Below, one piece after another: positions 52,186 to 61,813 of a DNA stretch of 63,659 nt (positions within the stretch are counted from its first letter, which is position 1; the number at the start of each line of letters is the position of its first letter). The notes under the pieces were generated by a model. That model worked only from the letters and a program-made list of their open reading frames with translations. It did no database searches and was not told the DNA's origin. A program made the translations under genes and the position numbers. Origin of the DNA: Lentihominibacter faecis (lineage in GTDB: Bacteria > Bacillota > Clostridia > Peptostreptococcales > Anaerovoracaceae); contig NZ_JACRWC010000109.1 in the NCBI RefSeq assembly GCF_014306095.1, positions 1-63,659 of the forward strand, in the 5' to 3' direction.

Positions 52186-52878
52186 ATGAACAGAGCAGAA
52201 TATGAAGAAATGGAAGCCAGACGAATCGAGCGCAACCTGGAATATCTGGACGCCGGGGTGGTGTTTATCGATCTGAAAGCAGTATATATTGATGAAGGAG
52301 TCAGGATCGGCAAGGGCACGGTCATCTATCCGTGTGTCGTACTGGAAGGCGATGTGGAGATCGGTGAAAACTGCACGATCGGACAGAATACCAGGATCAA
52401 GGATTCGATCATCGGAAACGACACATCGATCCAGAGTTCCGTTATTCTGGAAAGCAAGGTGGGCAACGAGACCAGTGTGGGACCGTTCGCATACCTGAGA
52501 CCGAACAGTGAGGTCGGCAGCCACTGCAAAGTCGGTGACTTTGTGGAAATCAAGAATTCCAGGCTCGATGACGGAGCCAAGGCAGCGCATCTGACTTACG
52601 TGGGAGATTCCGACGTGGGCAAGAAGGTCAATCTGGGATGCGGCGTGGTATTCGTCAACTACGATGGCAGTAAAAAGTATCGTTCGGTGGTAGAAGACGG
52701 TGCATTCATCGGGTGTAACGTCAATCTGGTATCACCGGTGCATGTCGGCAAAGATGCGTATATTGCTGCGGGAAGCACCATTACAAATGACGTAGAGGAC
52801 GGAGCCCTTTACGTAGCAAGATCAAAAGGGAAATCTATCGAAGGATGGGTTGAAAAAAGAGGTATTTTAAAGAAGTAG
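52186..52878 (+). CDS. Stand-alone GlmU C-terminal (acetyltransferase) domain
   Basis: 230 aa that align with only the C-terminal half of GlmU. An arm-like N-terminal helix (EYEEMEARRIERNLEYLDAG) is followed by the left-handed beta helix with VGPFAYLRPNSEVGSHCKVG, AAHLTYVGDSDVG with the catalytic His, and the NYDGSKKYR and AGSTITNDV segments. These are the glucosamine-1-phosphate acetyltransferase residues. The N-terminal uridylyltransferase domain is absent, and the gap to murC (10 bases) leaves no room for it. UDP-GlcNAc synthesis would need a separate uridylyltransferase elsewhere. Confidence 0.9.
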   Translation: MNRAEYEEMEARRIERNLEYLDAGVVFIDLKAVYIDEGVRIGKGTVIYPCVVLEGDVEIGENCTIGQNTRIKDSIIGNDTSIQSSVILESKVGNETSVGPFAYLRPNSEVGSHCKVGDFVEIKNSRLDDGAKAAHLTYVGDSDVGKKVNLGCGVVFVNYDGSKKYRSVVEDGAFIGCNVNLVSPVHVGKDAYIAAGSTITNDVEDGALYVARSKGKSIEGWVEKRGILKK

Positions 52879-52916
52879 CACACAGTTTAAACAGAAAGCA
52901 GAGGTAGGAGAAACAA

Positions 52917-53867
52917 ATGAAAAATAGTGTATTTTCAAACTACAAGGTATTTACAGGAAATTCACACCCTGAACTGGCGGAAGAAATTGCGTCTATTATG
53001 GGCAAACCGCTGGGAAAAGCCACTGTAAACAAGTTCAGTGATGGTGAGATTTCCGTGAATCTGTGGGAGACAGTAAGAGGAACAGACTGCTATATCGTAC
53101 AGTCTACATGTGATCCGGTAAATGACAATCTCATGGAACTGCTGATCATGATCGATGCCATGAAGAGAGCATCTGCAGGAAGGATCAATGCGGTCATCCC
53201 TTATTACGGATATGCACGTCAGGACAGAAAAGCCAAGGCAAGAGATCCGATCACAGCCAAGCTGGTAGCAGATCTGCTGGTGGCAGCAGGAGCCGACAGA
53301 GTTGTTACGATGGATCTTCATGCAGCACAGATTCAGGGATATTTTGATATTCCGGTAGATCACCTGGTTGGCATGCCGATCCTGTCCAAATATTTTGTGG
53401 CAAAGGGACTGGAAGATGTGGTCATTGTTTCTCCTGACCACGGAAGCGTAACCAGAGCCAGAAACATGGCACAGCCTCTGAATGCACCGATCGCCATCGT
53501 GGATAAGAGAAGACCGGAGCCAAACAAGAGCGAGATCATGAACATCATCGGGGATATCGAAGGCAAGAACTGCATCCTGGTGGACGATATGATCGATACA
53601 GCAGGAACGATCACCAATGCTGCCAATGCACTGAAGGATCTGGGTGCTGTCAGTGTAAGAGCATGTGCGACACATGCTGTACTTTCCGGACCTGCAATCG
53701 AGAGAATCGAAAATTCTGCTATTGAAGAACTGGTTCTTCTGAATACACTGCCGATCCCGGAAGAAAAGAGAATCGAAAAAATGCGGATCGTATCCGTTGC
53801 TCCGCTGTTTGCAGAAGCCATGACACGGATCTTCACAAATGGATCGATCAGTAAACTTTTTGACTAG
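52917..53867 (+). CDS. prs: Ribose-phosphate pyrophosphokinase
   Basis: 316 aa. It has [20 protein letters not shown], the [13 protein letters not shown] region and the PRPP loop [11 protein letters not shown] near residue 222. It makes PRPP from ribose-5-phosphate and ATP, feeding purines, pyrimidines, His and Trp synthesis. Located after the GlmU-like gene as in B. subtilis. GGTAGGAG precedes the ATG. Confidence 0.98.
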   Translation: MKNSVFSNYKVFTGNSHPELAEEIASIMGKPLGKATVNKFSDGEISVNLWETVRGTDCYIVQSTCDPVNDNLMELLIMIDAMKRASAGRINAVIPYYGYARQDRKAKARDPITAKLVADLLVAAGADRVVTMDLHAAQIQGYFDIPVDHLVGMPILSKYFVAKGLEDVVIVSPDHGSVTRARNMAQPLNAPIAIVDKRRPEPNKSEIMNIIGDIEGKNCILVDDMIDTAGTITNAANALKDLGAVSVRACATHAVLSGPAIERIENSAIEELVLLNTLPIPEEKRIEKMRIVSVAPLFAEAMTRIFTNGSISKLFD

Positions 53868-53900
53868 AATTCACGGAAAAGCGAGTAGAAAGCAGGACAG

Positions 53901-54509
53901 ATGTTTGTAATCGTGGGTCTCGGAAACCCGGGGAAAAAATACGAAAAGACAAGACATAATATGGGGTTTTTAGCCATCGATAAGCTGGCGGAAAAGCACG
54001 ATATCAAGGTCAATAAACTGAAACACAAGGCGCTGACCGGAGATGGTTTCATCTTCGGTCAGAAAGCTTTGCTGGTAAAGCCTCAGACGTATATGAACCT
54101 CAGTGGTGAATCTGTGAGGGAAATCGTCAGCTATTATGATATCGACCTGGAAGATCTGATCGTGATCTATGATGATTTTGATCTGGAAATCGGAACGATC
54201 CGTATCAGAAAAAAAGGAAGCGCAGGCAGTCACAACGGGATGAAGTCCATTATCGGACAGATCCAGTCGAAGGATTTCCCGCGGATCAGGATCGGAATCG
54301 GTAAAAGCGGTGGAGGTGCCGAATGGAAGGATTTTGTTCTTGGTAAAACCTCAAAGCAGGACGAGAAGCTGATCGAGGATGCTGTGGATCGTGCAGCAGA
54401 TGCAGTAGGATGTATTTTAGAAAAGGGTATTGATAAGGCTATGAATGAATATAATGTAAAACCTAGATTATCGGGAAGGGAAGATCGTGACAAAACAAGG
54501 AATGATTAA
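53901..54509 (+). CDS. pth: Peptidyl-tRNA hydrolase
   Basis: 202 aa. VGLGNPGKKYEKTRHNMGF with the catalytic His near residue 20, the PQTYMNLSGESV segment and KGSAGSHNGMKSII are all present. It recycles peptidyl-tRNA. The C-terminal end is basic. It overlaps mfd by 23 bases. Confidence 0.97.
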   Translation: MFVIVGLGNPGKKYEKTRHNMGFLAIDKLAEKHDIKVNKLKHKALTGDGFIFGQKALLVKPQTYMNLSGESVREIVSYYDIDLEDLIVIYDDFDLEIGTIRIRKKGSAGSHNGMKSIIGQIQSKDFPRIRIGIGKSGGGAEWKDFVLGKTSKQDEKLIEDAVDRAADAVGCILEKGIDKAMNEYNVKPRLSGREDRDKTRND

Positions 54510-57500
54510 CATAGCAGGTGCGTCGGAAGGTCGGATCGCACCGATCATAGCAAATCTCCGAAAAGATAAAAAAGGTCAGAGCTTGATCGTCGTTTCTACG
54601 CTCAACAGAGCGAAGCGGCTGGCATCGGACCTTTCTTTTTTTAGTGGAGAGAATATCTATATTCTGCCTCCGGAGGAAGAATCTCTGATACAGTTTGAAG
54701 CACGCAGCAACGATGATCTGCTGAAACGGATGAGCGTGCTCCGTGCTGTGAGCCGGGGAGAAGACTGTATCGTGATCGCTCCCGTGACCGGCGCGATCAA
54801 AAAACTTCCGCCAAAAGAAATCTTTGCAGAAAACGTGATAGAAATCACGAGAGGAGAAGATATCGAGCTGGATAAGATCCGGGAAAAGCTGACATTACAG
54901 GGATATGAAAGAGTTTCCATGGTAGAAGGAAGAGGCGAATACAGTGTCCGCGGCGGGATCCTGGATGTGTTTACACCGGATAGCGACAATCCATACCGTA
55001 TCGAACTGTTCGATACGGAGGTGGACTCCATTCGTACCTTTGATCTGAATACGCAGCGTTCGGAGGAGCACCTGAAATCCGTGAGCATTTATCCGTGCTC
55101 CCAGATCCCTCGGGAGCACCAGCTTTTTGCAGAGGCAGAAAAAAATATACGTGCAGCTTATGAGAAACAGATTCGAAAGCTGGAAAAGAAAGAACCTGGA
55201 ACGGAGCTGATCCATCAGCTGAAACAGAGGGAAGGGCAGCTGCTGGAATATGCCGGGAACATGATCAATATTCAGTATCTGGAAAAATTCCTCCATTATT
55301 TCTACGAGGAAACTATGTATATCTGGGATTATATGCATGCTCCGGAGGTTTTTATCGATGATCCGGCTCGCATTCTGGAGACGCTGGAAGTCTGGGACAA
55401 GGAGCGTGGCGAAGATATTGAGACGATTTTAAGTTCAGGACGAGGGATCGGCGAGGATTTCAAGGGACTTTCCGGGGAAAAAGATTATTTTCTGCTTTAC
55501 GAAAAGCCGGGCTATATTTTTACTCCCTTTACAGGAACCATCAAAAATGCGCCTTTCCTGAAAGAACTGATCAGCGTCAACTGCAGACAGACGCCGGCGT
55601 TTAACGGACGGATGGACCTGCTCAAAAGCGAGCTGGACAGTTATGTGCGGAGAAATTTTGACGTTACCATCGTATGCAGCAGTCAGGAACGTGAGAAAAA
55701 CCTGCGGGAATTTCTGATCCGGGAAAAGCTGGACGGCAGGATCGCCATGAAGCAGGGAACCCTTACAGCAGGCATGGAATTCACAGATGAAAAGAAGGTC
55801 TGGATATGGGAGGGCGATATCTTTGGCGGCAATCGGAAAAGCCGGAGAAAACGCAGGAAAACGCGTGGAGAGCAGATCAAGAGTTTTGCGGATGTGCAGG
55901 CGGGCGATTATGTGGTCCATGAAAGTCACGGAATCGGTAAATTCGTGGGTATCGAACAGCTGACTGTGCAGGGGGTGCGTAAGGACTATCTGAAAGTCAA
56001 GTACGCGGGAGAGGATTCTCTCTACATTCCGGTGGATCAGCTGGGAATGCTTCAGAAATACATTGGAGGAGACGGTGTGGCGCCGCGACTCAACAAACTT
56101 TCCGGTGGCGAGTGGAAAGCGACCAAGGCGAGAGCCCGTGCAGCAGTCGATGATATGGCGCAGGAACTGATCCGGGTATCAGCGGCCAGGATGCATGAGA
56201 AAGGTTATGCTTTTTCGGAAGATACCGTATGGCAGAGTGAGTTTGAAGACAGCTTTCCTTATACCGAAACGGAAGATCAGCTGCGATGCATTGAAGAGAT
56301 CAAGCAGGACATGGAACGTGATGTGCCTATGGACCGGCTGCTGTGTGGTGATGTGGGATTTGGCAAGACGGAAGTGGCGGCCAGAGCATTGTTTAAATGT
56401 GTGGCGGACGGCAAACAGGCGGCTGTGTTAGTGCCGACGACTCTGCTGGCTAATCAGCATTATTATACGATGAAGGATCGATTCGAAAAGTTTCCGTTTA
56501 AAGTGGAAATGCTGTCCCGTTTTCGTACCGCAGCGCAGCAGAAGGCTATTCTGGAAGGTGTGGAGAATGGGAGCATCGATCTGCTGATCGGAACTCACAG
56601 GCTGCTTTCTTCTGATGTAAAGTTCAAGGATCTGGGACTTCTGGTCATCGACGAGGAACAGCGGTTTGGCGTCAAGCATAAAGAAAAAATAAAACAGCTG
56701 AAAGAGAATGTAGATGTGCTGACTCTTTCGGCAACGCCGATCCCGAGAACTTTGCATATGTCTCTTTCCGGGATCAAAGATATGAGTACTATTGAAGAAC
56801 CGCCGGAAGACCGATATCCGGTGCAGACATACGTTATGGAAATGGATGATTTTGTGATCCGGGAGGCCATCGAAAAGGAGCTGGCGCGTGGAGGTCAGGT
56901 TTATGTGCTGTACAACCGGGTGGATTCCATCAATCGGGTCGCCAGCGAGATAGAGAGGCTGGTTCCGGAGGCATCGGTGGCTGTGGGACATGGCAAGATG
57001 CGGGAGCACCAGCTGGAAGATATCATCATGGACTTTTCCAATGGGGAATACAATGTGCTGGTTTCTACCACGATCATCGAGTCCGGCATGGATATCCCTA
57101 ACGTCAACACCATGATCGTGCTGGATGCTGATCATTTTGGTCTGGCGCAGCTCTATCAGCTTCGCGGGCGGGTAGGTCGCTCGGATCGGATGGCATATGC
57201 GTATTTAATGTATAAAAAAGATAAGACGCTTACTGAGATCTCGGAAAAAAGGCTGCGAGCCATCAAGGAATTTACGGAGTTTGGCTCCGGCTTCAAGATC
57301 GCCATGCGTGATCTGGAGCTTCGTGGCGCCGGGAATCTTCTGGGAACGGAGCAGTCGGGCCATATGTTGAATATAGGATATGAGCTGTACTGCAAAATGC
57401 TGGAAGAGGCTGTCGACAAAGCCCGCGGGATCGAGGAGATCCCGGAAGCGGAAGAAACGGCATTCAATCTGCCGATCCCTGCGATCCTTTCGGAACGTTA

Positions 57501-57900
57501 CATTGAAAACGAAATGCTCAGGCTGCAGATGTATAAAAAGATCGCCATGATCACCAGTGACGAAGATGAATCGGAGATCATAGATGAACTGCTGGATCGG
57601 TTTGGCGATATTCCGAAAGCGACCATGAACCTTATCAAAATATCCAAGATACGGGCCATGGCAGGCAAACTGGGGATCTCGGAGATCTCTCAGCAGGGGT
57701 ACAAGATCATATTCAAACTTTTAGAAAATGTCAAGCTTACGGAGCGGATCATGGCAGGCCTGATATCCACATATGGAGGCAGGATGATGATAAACGGCGG
57801 AAGAGAACCGTACATTAGATTGACCATCGGCAAGGATGACCCTTTGCAGGCCATCGAGAAGTTTTTGCAGATCGCAGTAGGAGAAAGGAAACCGAACTAG
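54487..57900 (+). CDS. mfd: Transcription-repair coupling factor
   Basis: 1137 aa, full length. UvrB-homology region first, then the RNA polymerase interaction domain (QAGDYVVHESHGIGKFVGIE near residue 475). The RecG-like motor has Walker A GDVGFGKTEVAARA, DEEQRFGVKHKEKIK, LSATPIPRTLHMSLSG and QLYQLRGRVGRSDRMAY. Mfd displaces stalled RNA polymerase and recruits UvrA. The start is a GTG with GGGAAGG upstream; an ATG 15 bases later is possible. The overlap with pth implies coupling. Confidence 0.97.
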   Translation: MTKQGMINIAGASEGRIAPIIANLRKDKKGQSLIVVSTLNRAKRLASDLSFFSGENIYILPPEEESLIQFEARSNDDLLKRMSVLRAVSRGEDCIVIAPVTGAIKKLPPKEIFAENVIEITRGEDIELDKIREKLTLQGYERVSMVEGRGEYSVRGGILDVFTPDSDNPYRIELFDTEVDSIRTFDLNTQRSEEHLKSVSIYPCSQIPREHQLFAEAEKNIRAAYEKQIRKLEKKEPGTELIHQLKQREGQLLEYAGNMINIQYLEKFLHYFYEETMYIWDYMHAPEVFIDDPARILETLEVWDKERGEDIETILSSGRGIGEDFKGLSGEKDYFLLYEKPGYIFTPFTGTIKNAPFLKELISVNCRQTPAFNGRMDLLKSELDSYVRRNFDVTIVCSSQEREKNLREFLIREKLDGRIAMKQGTLTAGMEFTDEKKVWIWEGDIFGGNRKSRRKRRKTRGEQIKSFADVQAGDYVVHESHGIGKFVGIEQLTVQGVRKDYLKVKYAGEDSLYIPVDQLGMLQKYIGGDGVAPRLNKLSGGEWKATKARARAAVDDMAQELIRVSAARMHEKGYAFSEDTVWQSEFEDSFPYTETEDQLRCIEEIKQDMERDVPMDRLLCGDVGFGKTEVAARALFKCVADGKQAAVLVPTTLLANQHYYTMKDRFEKFPFKVEMLSRFRTAAQQKAILEGVENGSIDLLIGTHRLLSSDVKFKDLGLLVIDEEQRFGVKHKEKIKQLKENVDVLTLSATPIPRTLHMSLSGIKDMSTIEEPPEDRYPVQTYVMEMDDFVIREAIEKELARGGQVYVLYNRVDSINRVASEIERLVPEASVAVGHGKMREHQLEDIIMDFSNGEYNVLVSTTIIESGMDIPNVNTMIVLDADHFGLAQLYQLRGRVGRSDRMAYAYLMYKKDKTLTEISEKRLRAIKEFTEFGSGFKIAMRDLELRGAGNLLGTEQSGHMLNIGYELYCKMLEEAVDKARGIEEIPEAEETAFNLPIPAILSERYIENEMLRLQMYKKIAMITSDEDESEIIDELLDRFGDIPKATMNLIKISKIRAMAGKLGISEISQQGYKIIFKLLENVKLTERIMAGLISTYGGRMMINGGREPYIRLTIGKDDPLQAIEKFLQIAVGERKPN

Positions 57901-58866
57901 ATGAGACAGGAACTGCTTGAGATCCTGGAAGCTGTCCGGGAGGAAGAACGCGAGATTCTGGAAGAAGGTGCAGGGATTCGCAAGGATTTGTACACAGAAG
58001 GAGATCCCTTTATTGTGACCGCGCGCAAGATGATGGGAAACGACCAGAAGCTGATCCAGATCAGGACGCATACGAGATTTATAGCATTCCCGCGCCACCG
58101 CCACGATTTTATTGAGATGATGTACGTCTGCAAAGGTTCCTGCACACATATCATCGATGGGCAGGAGATCACGGTGCAGGCGGGGGAGTTTTTACTTCTA
58201 AATCAGTATTCATGGCACGAGATCAAGAAAGCGGAAAAGGATGATATTTCGGTGAACTTCGTGATCAGACCGGAGTTCTTTGACAAACCGTACACGATGC
58301 TGAGTTTCAACAATGTTATTACGGATTTTCTGATCAATGTTTTGAGAAAGAACAGCAGTCAGGGAGAGTTTCTGTATTTTCAAGTGGCAGACGTGGTGCC
58401 GGTGCAGAATCTGATCGAGAATATGGTGTCTATGCTGATCCATGACCAGGAGAACGATACGATCCTGCAGACTACAATGGGACTTTTATGTATGCATCTT
58501 GCTTATTATACGGATCGTTTGAACCGTGGCGTGCAGGAAAAATTCGATGATATGCTGGTCAAAGAGAGCATGGAGTACATAGACAGTCATTTTCAGCATG
58601 CCAGTCTGACGGAGCTGGCGGACAAGCTGCATCAGTCACAGTATTCGCTGTCAAGGCTCTTAAAAGAAAAGACCGGCGAGACGTTTCGGGAGATGGTGCT
58701 GAACAAGAGGTTTTATCGGGCGCAGGAACTATTGACAGAGTCGGATCTTCCGATCAACGATGTGATCCTCAGTGTGGGCTATGAAAATACCAGCTATTTC
58801 CACCGTAAATTCAAGGAGAAATACAATATGACGCCGCGCAGATATCGGGAGCTGTTTCGACGCTAG
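57901..58866 (+). CDS. AraC-family transcriptional regulator with cupin sensor domain
   Basis: 321 aa. A cupin-like domain (PRHRHDFIEMMYVCKGSCTH, HIIDGQEITVQAGEFLLLN) precedes a double HTH at the C-terminus (TELADKLHQSQYSLSRLL and LPINDVILSVGYENTSYFHR, KFKEKYNMTPRRYREL). The His pairs suggest metal or sugar sensing. The start abuts the mfd stop. It is likely to act on the alcohol-dehydrogenase gene just downstream, whose upstream region carries repeats that could be its operator. Confidence 0.93.
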   Translation: MRQELLEILEAVREEEREILEEGAGIRKDLYTEGDPFIVTARKMMGNDQKLIQIRTHTRFIAFPRHRHDFIEMMYVCKGSCTHIIDGQEITVQAGEFLLLNQYSWHEIKKAEKDDISVNFVIRPEFFDKPYTMLSFNNVITDFLINVLRKNSSQGEFLYFQVADVVPVQNLIENMVSMLIHDQENDTILQTTMGLLCMHLAYYTDRLNRGVQEKFDDMLVKESMEYIDSHFQHASLTELADKLHQSQYSLSRLLKEKTGETFREMVLNKRFYRAQELLTESDLPINDVILSVGYENTSYFHRKFKEKYNMTPRRYRELFRR

Positions 58867-58874
58867 CGGCGCTC

Positions 58875-58929
58875 TTTGCAGAAAACCGGACAGGGCTTCT
58901 GCAAAGACCTTTGCAAATATTCTGCAAAT
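58875..58929 (+). promoter_or_regulatory. Repeated TTCTGCAAA-type motifs upstream of the alcohol dehydrogenase
   Basis: TTTGCAG (58875-58881), TTCTGCAAAG (58897-58906), CTTTGCAAAT (58909-58918) and TTCTGCAAAT (58920-58929) form direct and inverted copies of one element. They lie between the AraC-type gene and the dehydrogenase promoter region (TATAAT at 58981). A plausible operator for the AraC protein. Confidence 0.55.
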
Positions 58930-59068
58930 AAGGACACTTTTTTTCGCAAGGGTCGTCCTTATTTTTTTTGCAGAAAAACGTATAATGACAATAGGGAACA
59001 AAAAAGGGGTTTTATATAAAAATAAAACAATGAATAACAGGGAACGAAACGCTAAGGAGGTACAAACG

Positions 59069-60220
59069 ATGGTAAACAGATTTATGCTCAATGAAACAAG
59101 TTATCATGGTGCAGGTGCGATCCAGGAAATCTTGACGGAAGTGAAGGCCAGAGGTTTTAAGAAGGCTCTGATCGTTACAGACAAGGATCTCGTAAAGTTC
59201 CAGGTGGTAAAGAAAGTGACAGATCTTCTGGACGGAGCGGGCTATGCATATGCGATTTATGATGAAGTAAAGGCAAATCCGTCTGTAGAAGTTGTGAAAA
59301 AAGGGGTAGAGGCTTTTAAGAAGGCTGGAGCTGATTATCTGATTGCCATCGGTGGCGGATCTCCGCAGGATACCGGAAAGGCCATCGGTATCATCATCAA
59401 CAATCCGGAATTTAGCGATGTGGTTTCGCTGGAAGGTGTTGCACCGACGAAGAACAAGGCTGTACCGATGATCGCGGTGGCTACGACTGCGGGAACGGCA
59501 GCAGAGACGACGATCAACTACGTTATTACTGATGAAGAAAAGAAGAGAAAGTTCGTATGTGTAGATCCGCATGATATCCCGGTCGTAGCGGTAGTTGATC
59601 CGGAAATGATGTCCAGCATGCCGAAGGGATTGACGGCGTCCACAGGTATGGATGCTTTGACACATGCGATCGAAGGATATACGACGCAGGCTGCATGGGA
59701 ACTGGCAGATACGCTGAATCTGAAAGCGATCGAGCTGATTTCAAGATCTCTGCGTGCGGCTGTAGAAAACGACCCGAAGGGCAGAGAAGATATGGCTCTC
59801 GGTCAGTATGTGACCGGCATGGCGTTCTCTAATGTAGGGCTTGGCGTGGTACATGGCATGGCTCATCCTCTGGGAGCATTTTACGGAACGCCGCATGGCG
59901 TGGCTAATGCAGTGCTGCTGCCTTACGTTATGGAATTTAACAAGGATTACACTGGTGAGAAGTATCGTGAGATCGCTCGGGCTATGGGCGTAGAAGGGGT
60001 AGACGATATGAGCCAGGAAGAATACAGAGACGCAGCGATCAATGCGGTTCGCAAGCTTTCGCTGGATGTCAATATTCCGCAGAATCTGGGCGAGATCGGC
60101 GTGCTGAAGAAGGATCTTCCGGATCTGGCTAAAGCTGCTATGGCAGATGTTTGCACAGGCGGAAATCCACGCCCTTGCACCGAAGAACTGGTGCTGGGTG
60201 TTTATGAAAAAGCATTTTAA
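59069..60220 (+). CDS. Iron-containing alcohol dehydrogenase (FucO-like)
   Basis: 383 aa from the ATG at 59069 with AAGGAGG upstream. Group III Fe-ADH: GGGSPQDTGKAIGIIINNP for NAD binding near residue 95, then STGMDALTHAIEGY and GVVHGMAHPLGAFYGTPHGV with the metal-binding His residues. The closest look is lactaldehyde reductase/1,2-propanediol oxidoreductase. The role could be in fucose/rhamnose use or in general alcohol formation; no sugar genes are nearby. Probably controlled by the upstream AraC-type protein. Confidence 0.92.
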   Translation: MVNRFMLNETSYHGAGAIQEILTEVKARGFKKALIVTDKDLVKFQVVKKVTDLLDGAGYAYAIYDEVKANPSVEVVKKGVEAFKKAGADYLIAIGGGSPQDTGKAIGIIINNPEFSDVVSLEGVAPTKNKAVPMIAVATTAGTAAETTINYVITDEEKKRKFVCVDPHDIPVVAVVDPEMMSSMPKGLTASTGMDALTHAIEGYTTQAAWELADTLNLKAIELISRSLRAAVENDPKGREDMALGQYVTGMAFSNVGLGVVHGMAHPLGAFYGTPHGVANAVLLPYVMEFNKDYTGEKYREIARAMGVEGVDDMSQEEYRDAAINAVRKLSLDVNIPQNLGEIGVLKKDLPDLAKAAMADVCTGGNPRPCTEELVLGVYEKAF

Positions 60221-60900
60221 CTAATTCAACCAATCATGTTAGTGCAGAGCCTCTCGTGGTTCTGCGAAGGCAAACTCCTTCATGGATCATGTGTACAGAC
60301 GGCAGGCTCTCTGCCTGCCGTCCTCATGAAGAGTTGCTGTTTAAAAGACCTCCATACAAGTACGTGCGGTCCTCGCCGACTGTACTGTTCATGATACTGG
60401 CTCGGAAGCGATTCCGGGCTTTTTTTTTACAGAATAGTTACAGGTGGGTTAGGATGCCAGATATTTCAAATGTGCAGAAATCGCCTTTTTTGAAGACAAA
60501 AACAGAAAAAGGACGGGGGAAACAACAAAAGGAAGGGCGTGCGAACCGATAAATGTATGATATTTACATTACAGTTTATAAGATACAGAAATATATTTGA
60601 AAATATCCTTATATCTGGCAATGGGCGGCGGATGGATTTGGCGTTTCTGGCTTCATTCTGAAAAGCGTCCGTATAAAAGCGAGTATGCAGAAACGTTTTC
60701 TGCATATTGCTATCAGAAAATATGATTTCGTAGAAAAACGTGCCAGAAAAGCGCGAGAGTGGAAGCCAGAAAAGTGCGAGAGCGGGAAAAAGAAAAACCT
60801 GTCAACCGTTTTTGAAAATGTCTTAAAAATAGTTCAACATTAGCACCGGTCAATCGGTGCTTTTGTCTATGTAATCAATGAAATGTTATTCCACGGTGCA
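60221..60900. other. Gene-poor, repeat-rich intergenic stretch
   Basis: No convincing gene. It holds a nested hairpin at 60273-60335 (AACTCCTTCATG against CATGAAGAGTT outside, ACGGCAGGC against GCCTGCCGT inside). A perfect palindrome TATGCAGAAA-CGT-TTTCTGCATA is at 60684-60706, two 23-base repeats at 60742 and 60765 (GCCAGAAAAG(C/T)GCGAGAG), and a small terminator AGCACCG/CGGTGCTTTT near 60842-60865. Confidence 0.65.
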
Positions 60901-61006
60901 TTTGACAACGAGGCTCCTGCGACATGAGCCTGGGAGGCGGGAGGCAGCAGCATATCACTTTGGCCTCCCGGCAGATAAGCCTCTCATGTCGCAGCTCATT
61001 GTCAAA
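60901..61006. repeat. 106-bp imperfect inverted repeat
   Basis: TTTGACAA (60901) and TTGTCAAA (60999) are the outer arms; CTGCGACATGAG (60917) and CTCATGTCGCAG (60983) the inner arms; GGGAGGC and GCCTCCC pair within. It lies just downstream of the transposase remnant. It could be an insertion-element end or a large hairpin terminator. Confidence 0.75.
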
Positions 61007-61049
61007 CGCCTTTCGCGGCATAAACATTTCAGGGATATGATCAGCAGGC

Positions 61050-61620
61050 CTACGGCTCTTCTTTACCTGCCATGGCATACACATAGAGTTTACCGGAAAG
61101 TGTTCGGATGACGATTGCAGCTGTCCCTTTGTAGAAATCCGCCTGACATCCCTGTTCATCCGTCAGAGCGTAGTATTTGCTGCGGAATCGTATACAGTGA
61201 CCTGCATCGATTTTCCTGGGCGTCAGGACTGCAAGAAACTGGGTGATTTTATCGGCATCCGGTTGTTTTTCAAAAACAGATCTAGTACAATCCATATCAA
61301 GAGTAAACTGTGCATTGAATTCTTTGAGGCAGGATGCTAAGAACTCATTTGTCTGCTCGAGATTGGATATGCCTGCCAGCCGTAATTCGACCAGCAGGCG
61401 TGACTGTAGTGTTTGAAACAGTCGCTCTATCCGGCCTTTAGCCTGAGGGATGCTGGTGGTTTTGGATCTTCCGAACCATGGATGAAGGGAAGCGTCCATC
61501 TGGATCATTTCCCCGCAGTACTGATATCTTGGGCGGCACAGATGTGGCTCGTCAGCAAAAAGCAGTTTTTCAGCAGGATGTGCACGTACAGTTCCTTCAC
61601 ATAAAGTGATGCCGTCATTT
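61050..61620 (-). pseudogene. Internally deleted DDE transposase remnant (ISNCY-like)
   Basis: The minus-strand frame reads from about LCEGTVRAHPAEKLLFADEP through MIQMDASLHPWFG, then jumps to SIPQAKGRIERLFQTLQSRL and LLVELRLAGI, then a C-terminal domain ending AMAGKEEP. In full-length relatives about 80 residues, including the second catalytic Asp, lie between the DASLHPW and PQAKGR segments. The N-terminal HTH is also missing. The element cannot encode active transposase. Confidence 0.75.
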
Positions 61621-61728
61621 GATATATATTAAGACATTATCATATGCGAAACATAAGGTCTCGTGCTGTAGATGTAAAAAAAGATCTTTTAAATGTAATG
61701 AATAAGCAGCGTGTTCTTTCAAAAAAAC

Positions 61729-61757
61729 TTGTATCTAGGGGGGTGGAGTGCTATAAT
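61729..61757 (+). promoter_or_regulatory. Promoter of the surface-protein gene
   Basis: TTGTAT and TATAAT are separated by 17 bases; the same pair and spacing as the rpmB promoter. The start codon is about 55 bases downstream. Confidence 0.7.
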
Positions 61758-61813
61758 TGAAGAAACGTTTTATATTTATAACGGCTCGACGAAAAGAATT
61801 AAGAGGTGGAAAC

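Noticed and set aside
60901..61006. Integron attC site
   Set aside because: The size and palindrome would fit, but no RYYYAAC/GTTRRRY core pair is present, and neither integrase nor cassettes are nearby.
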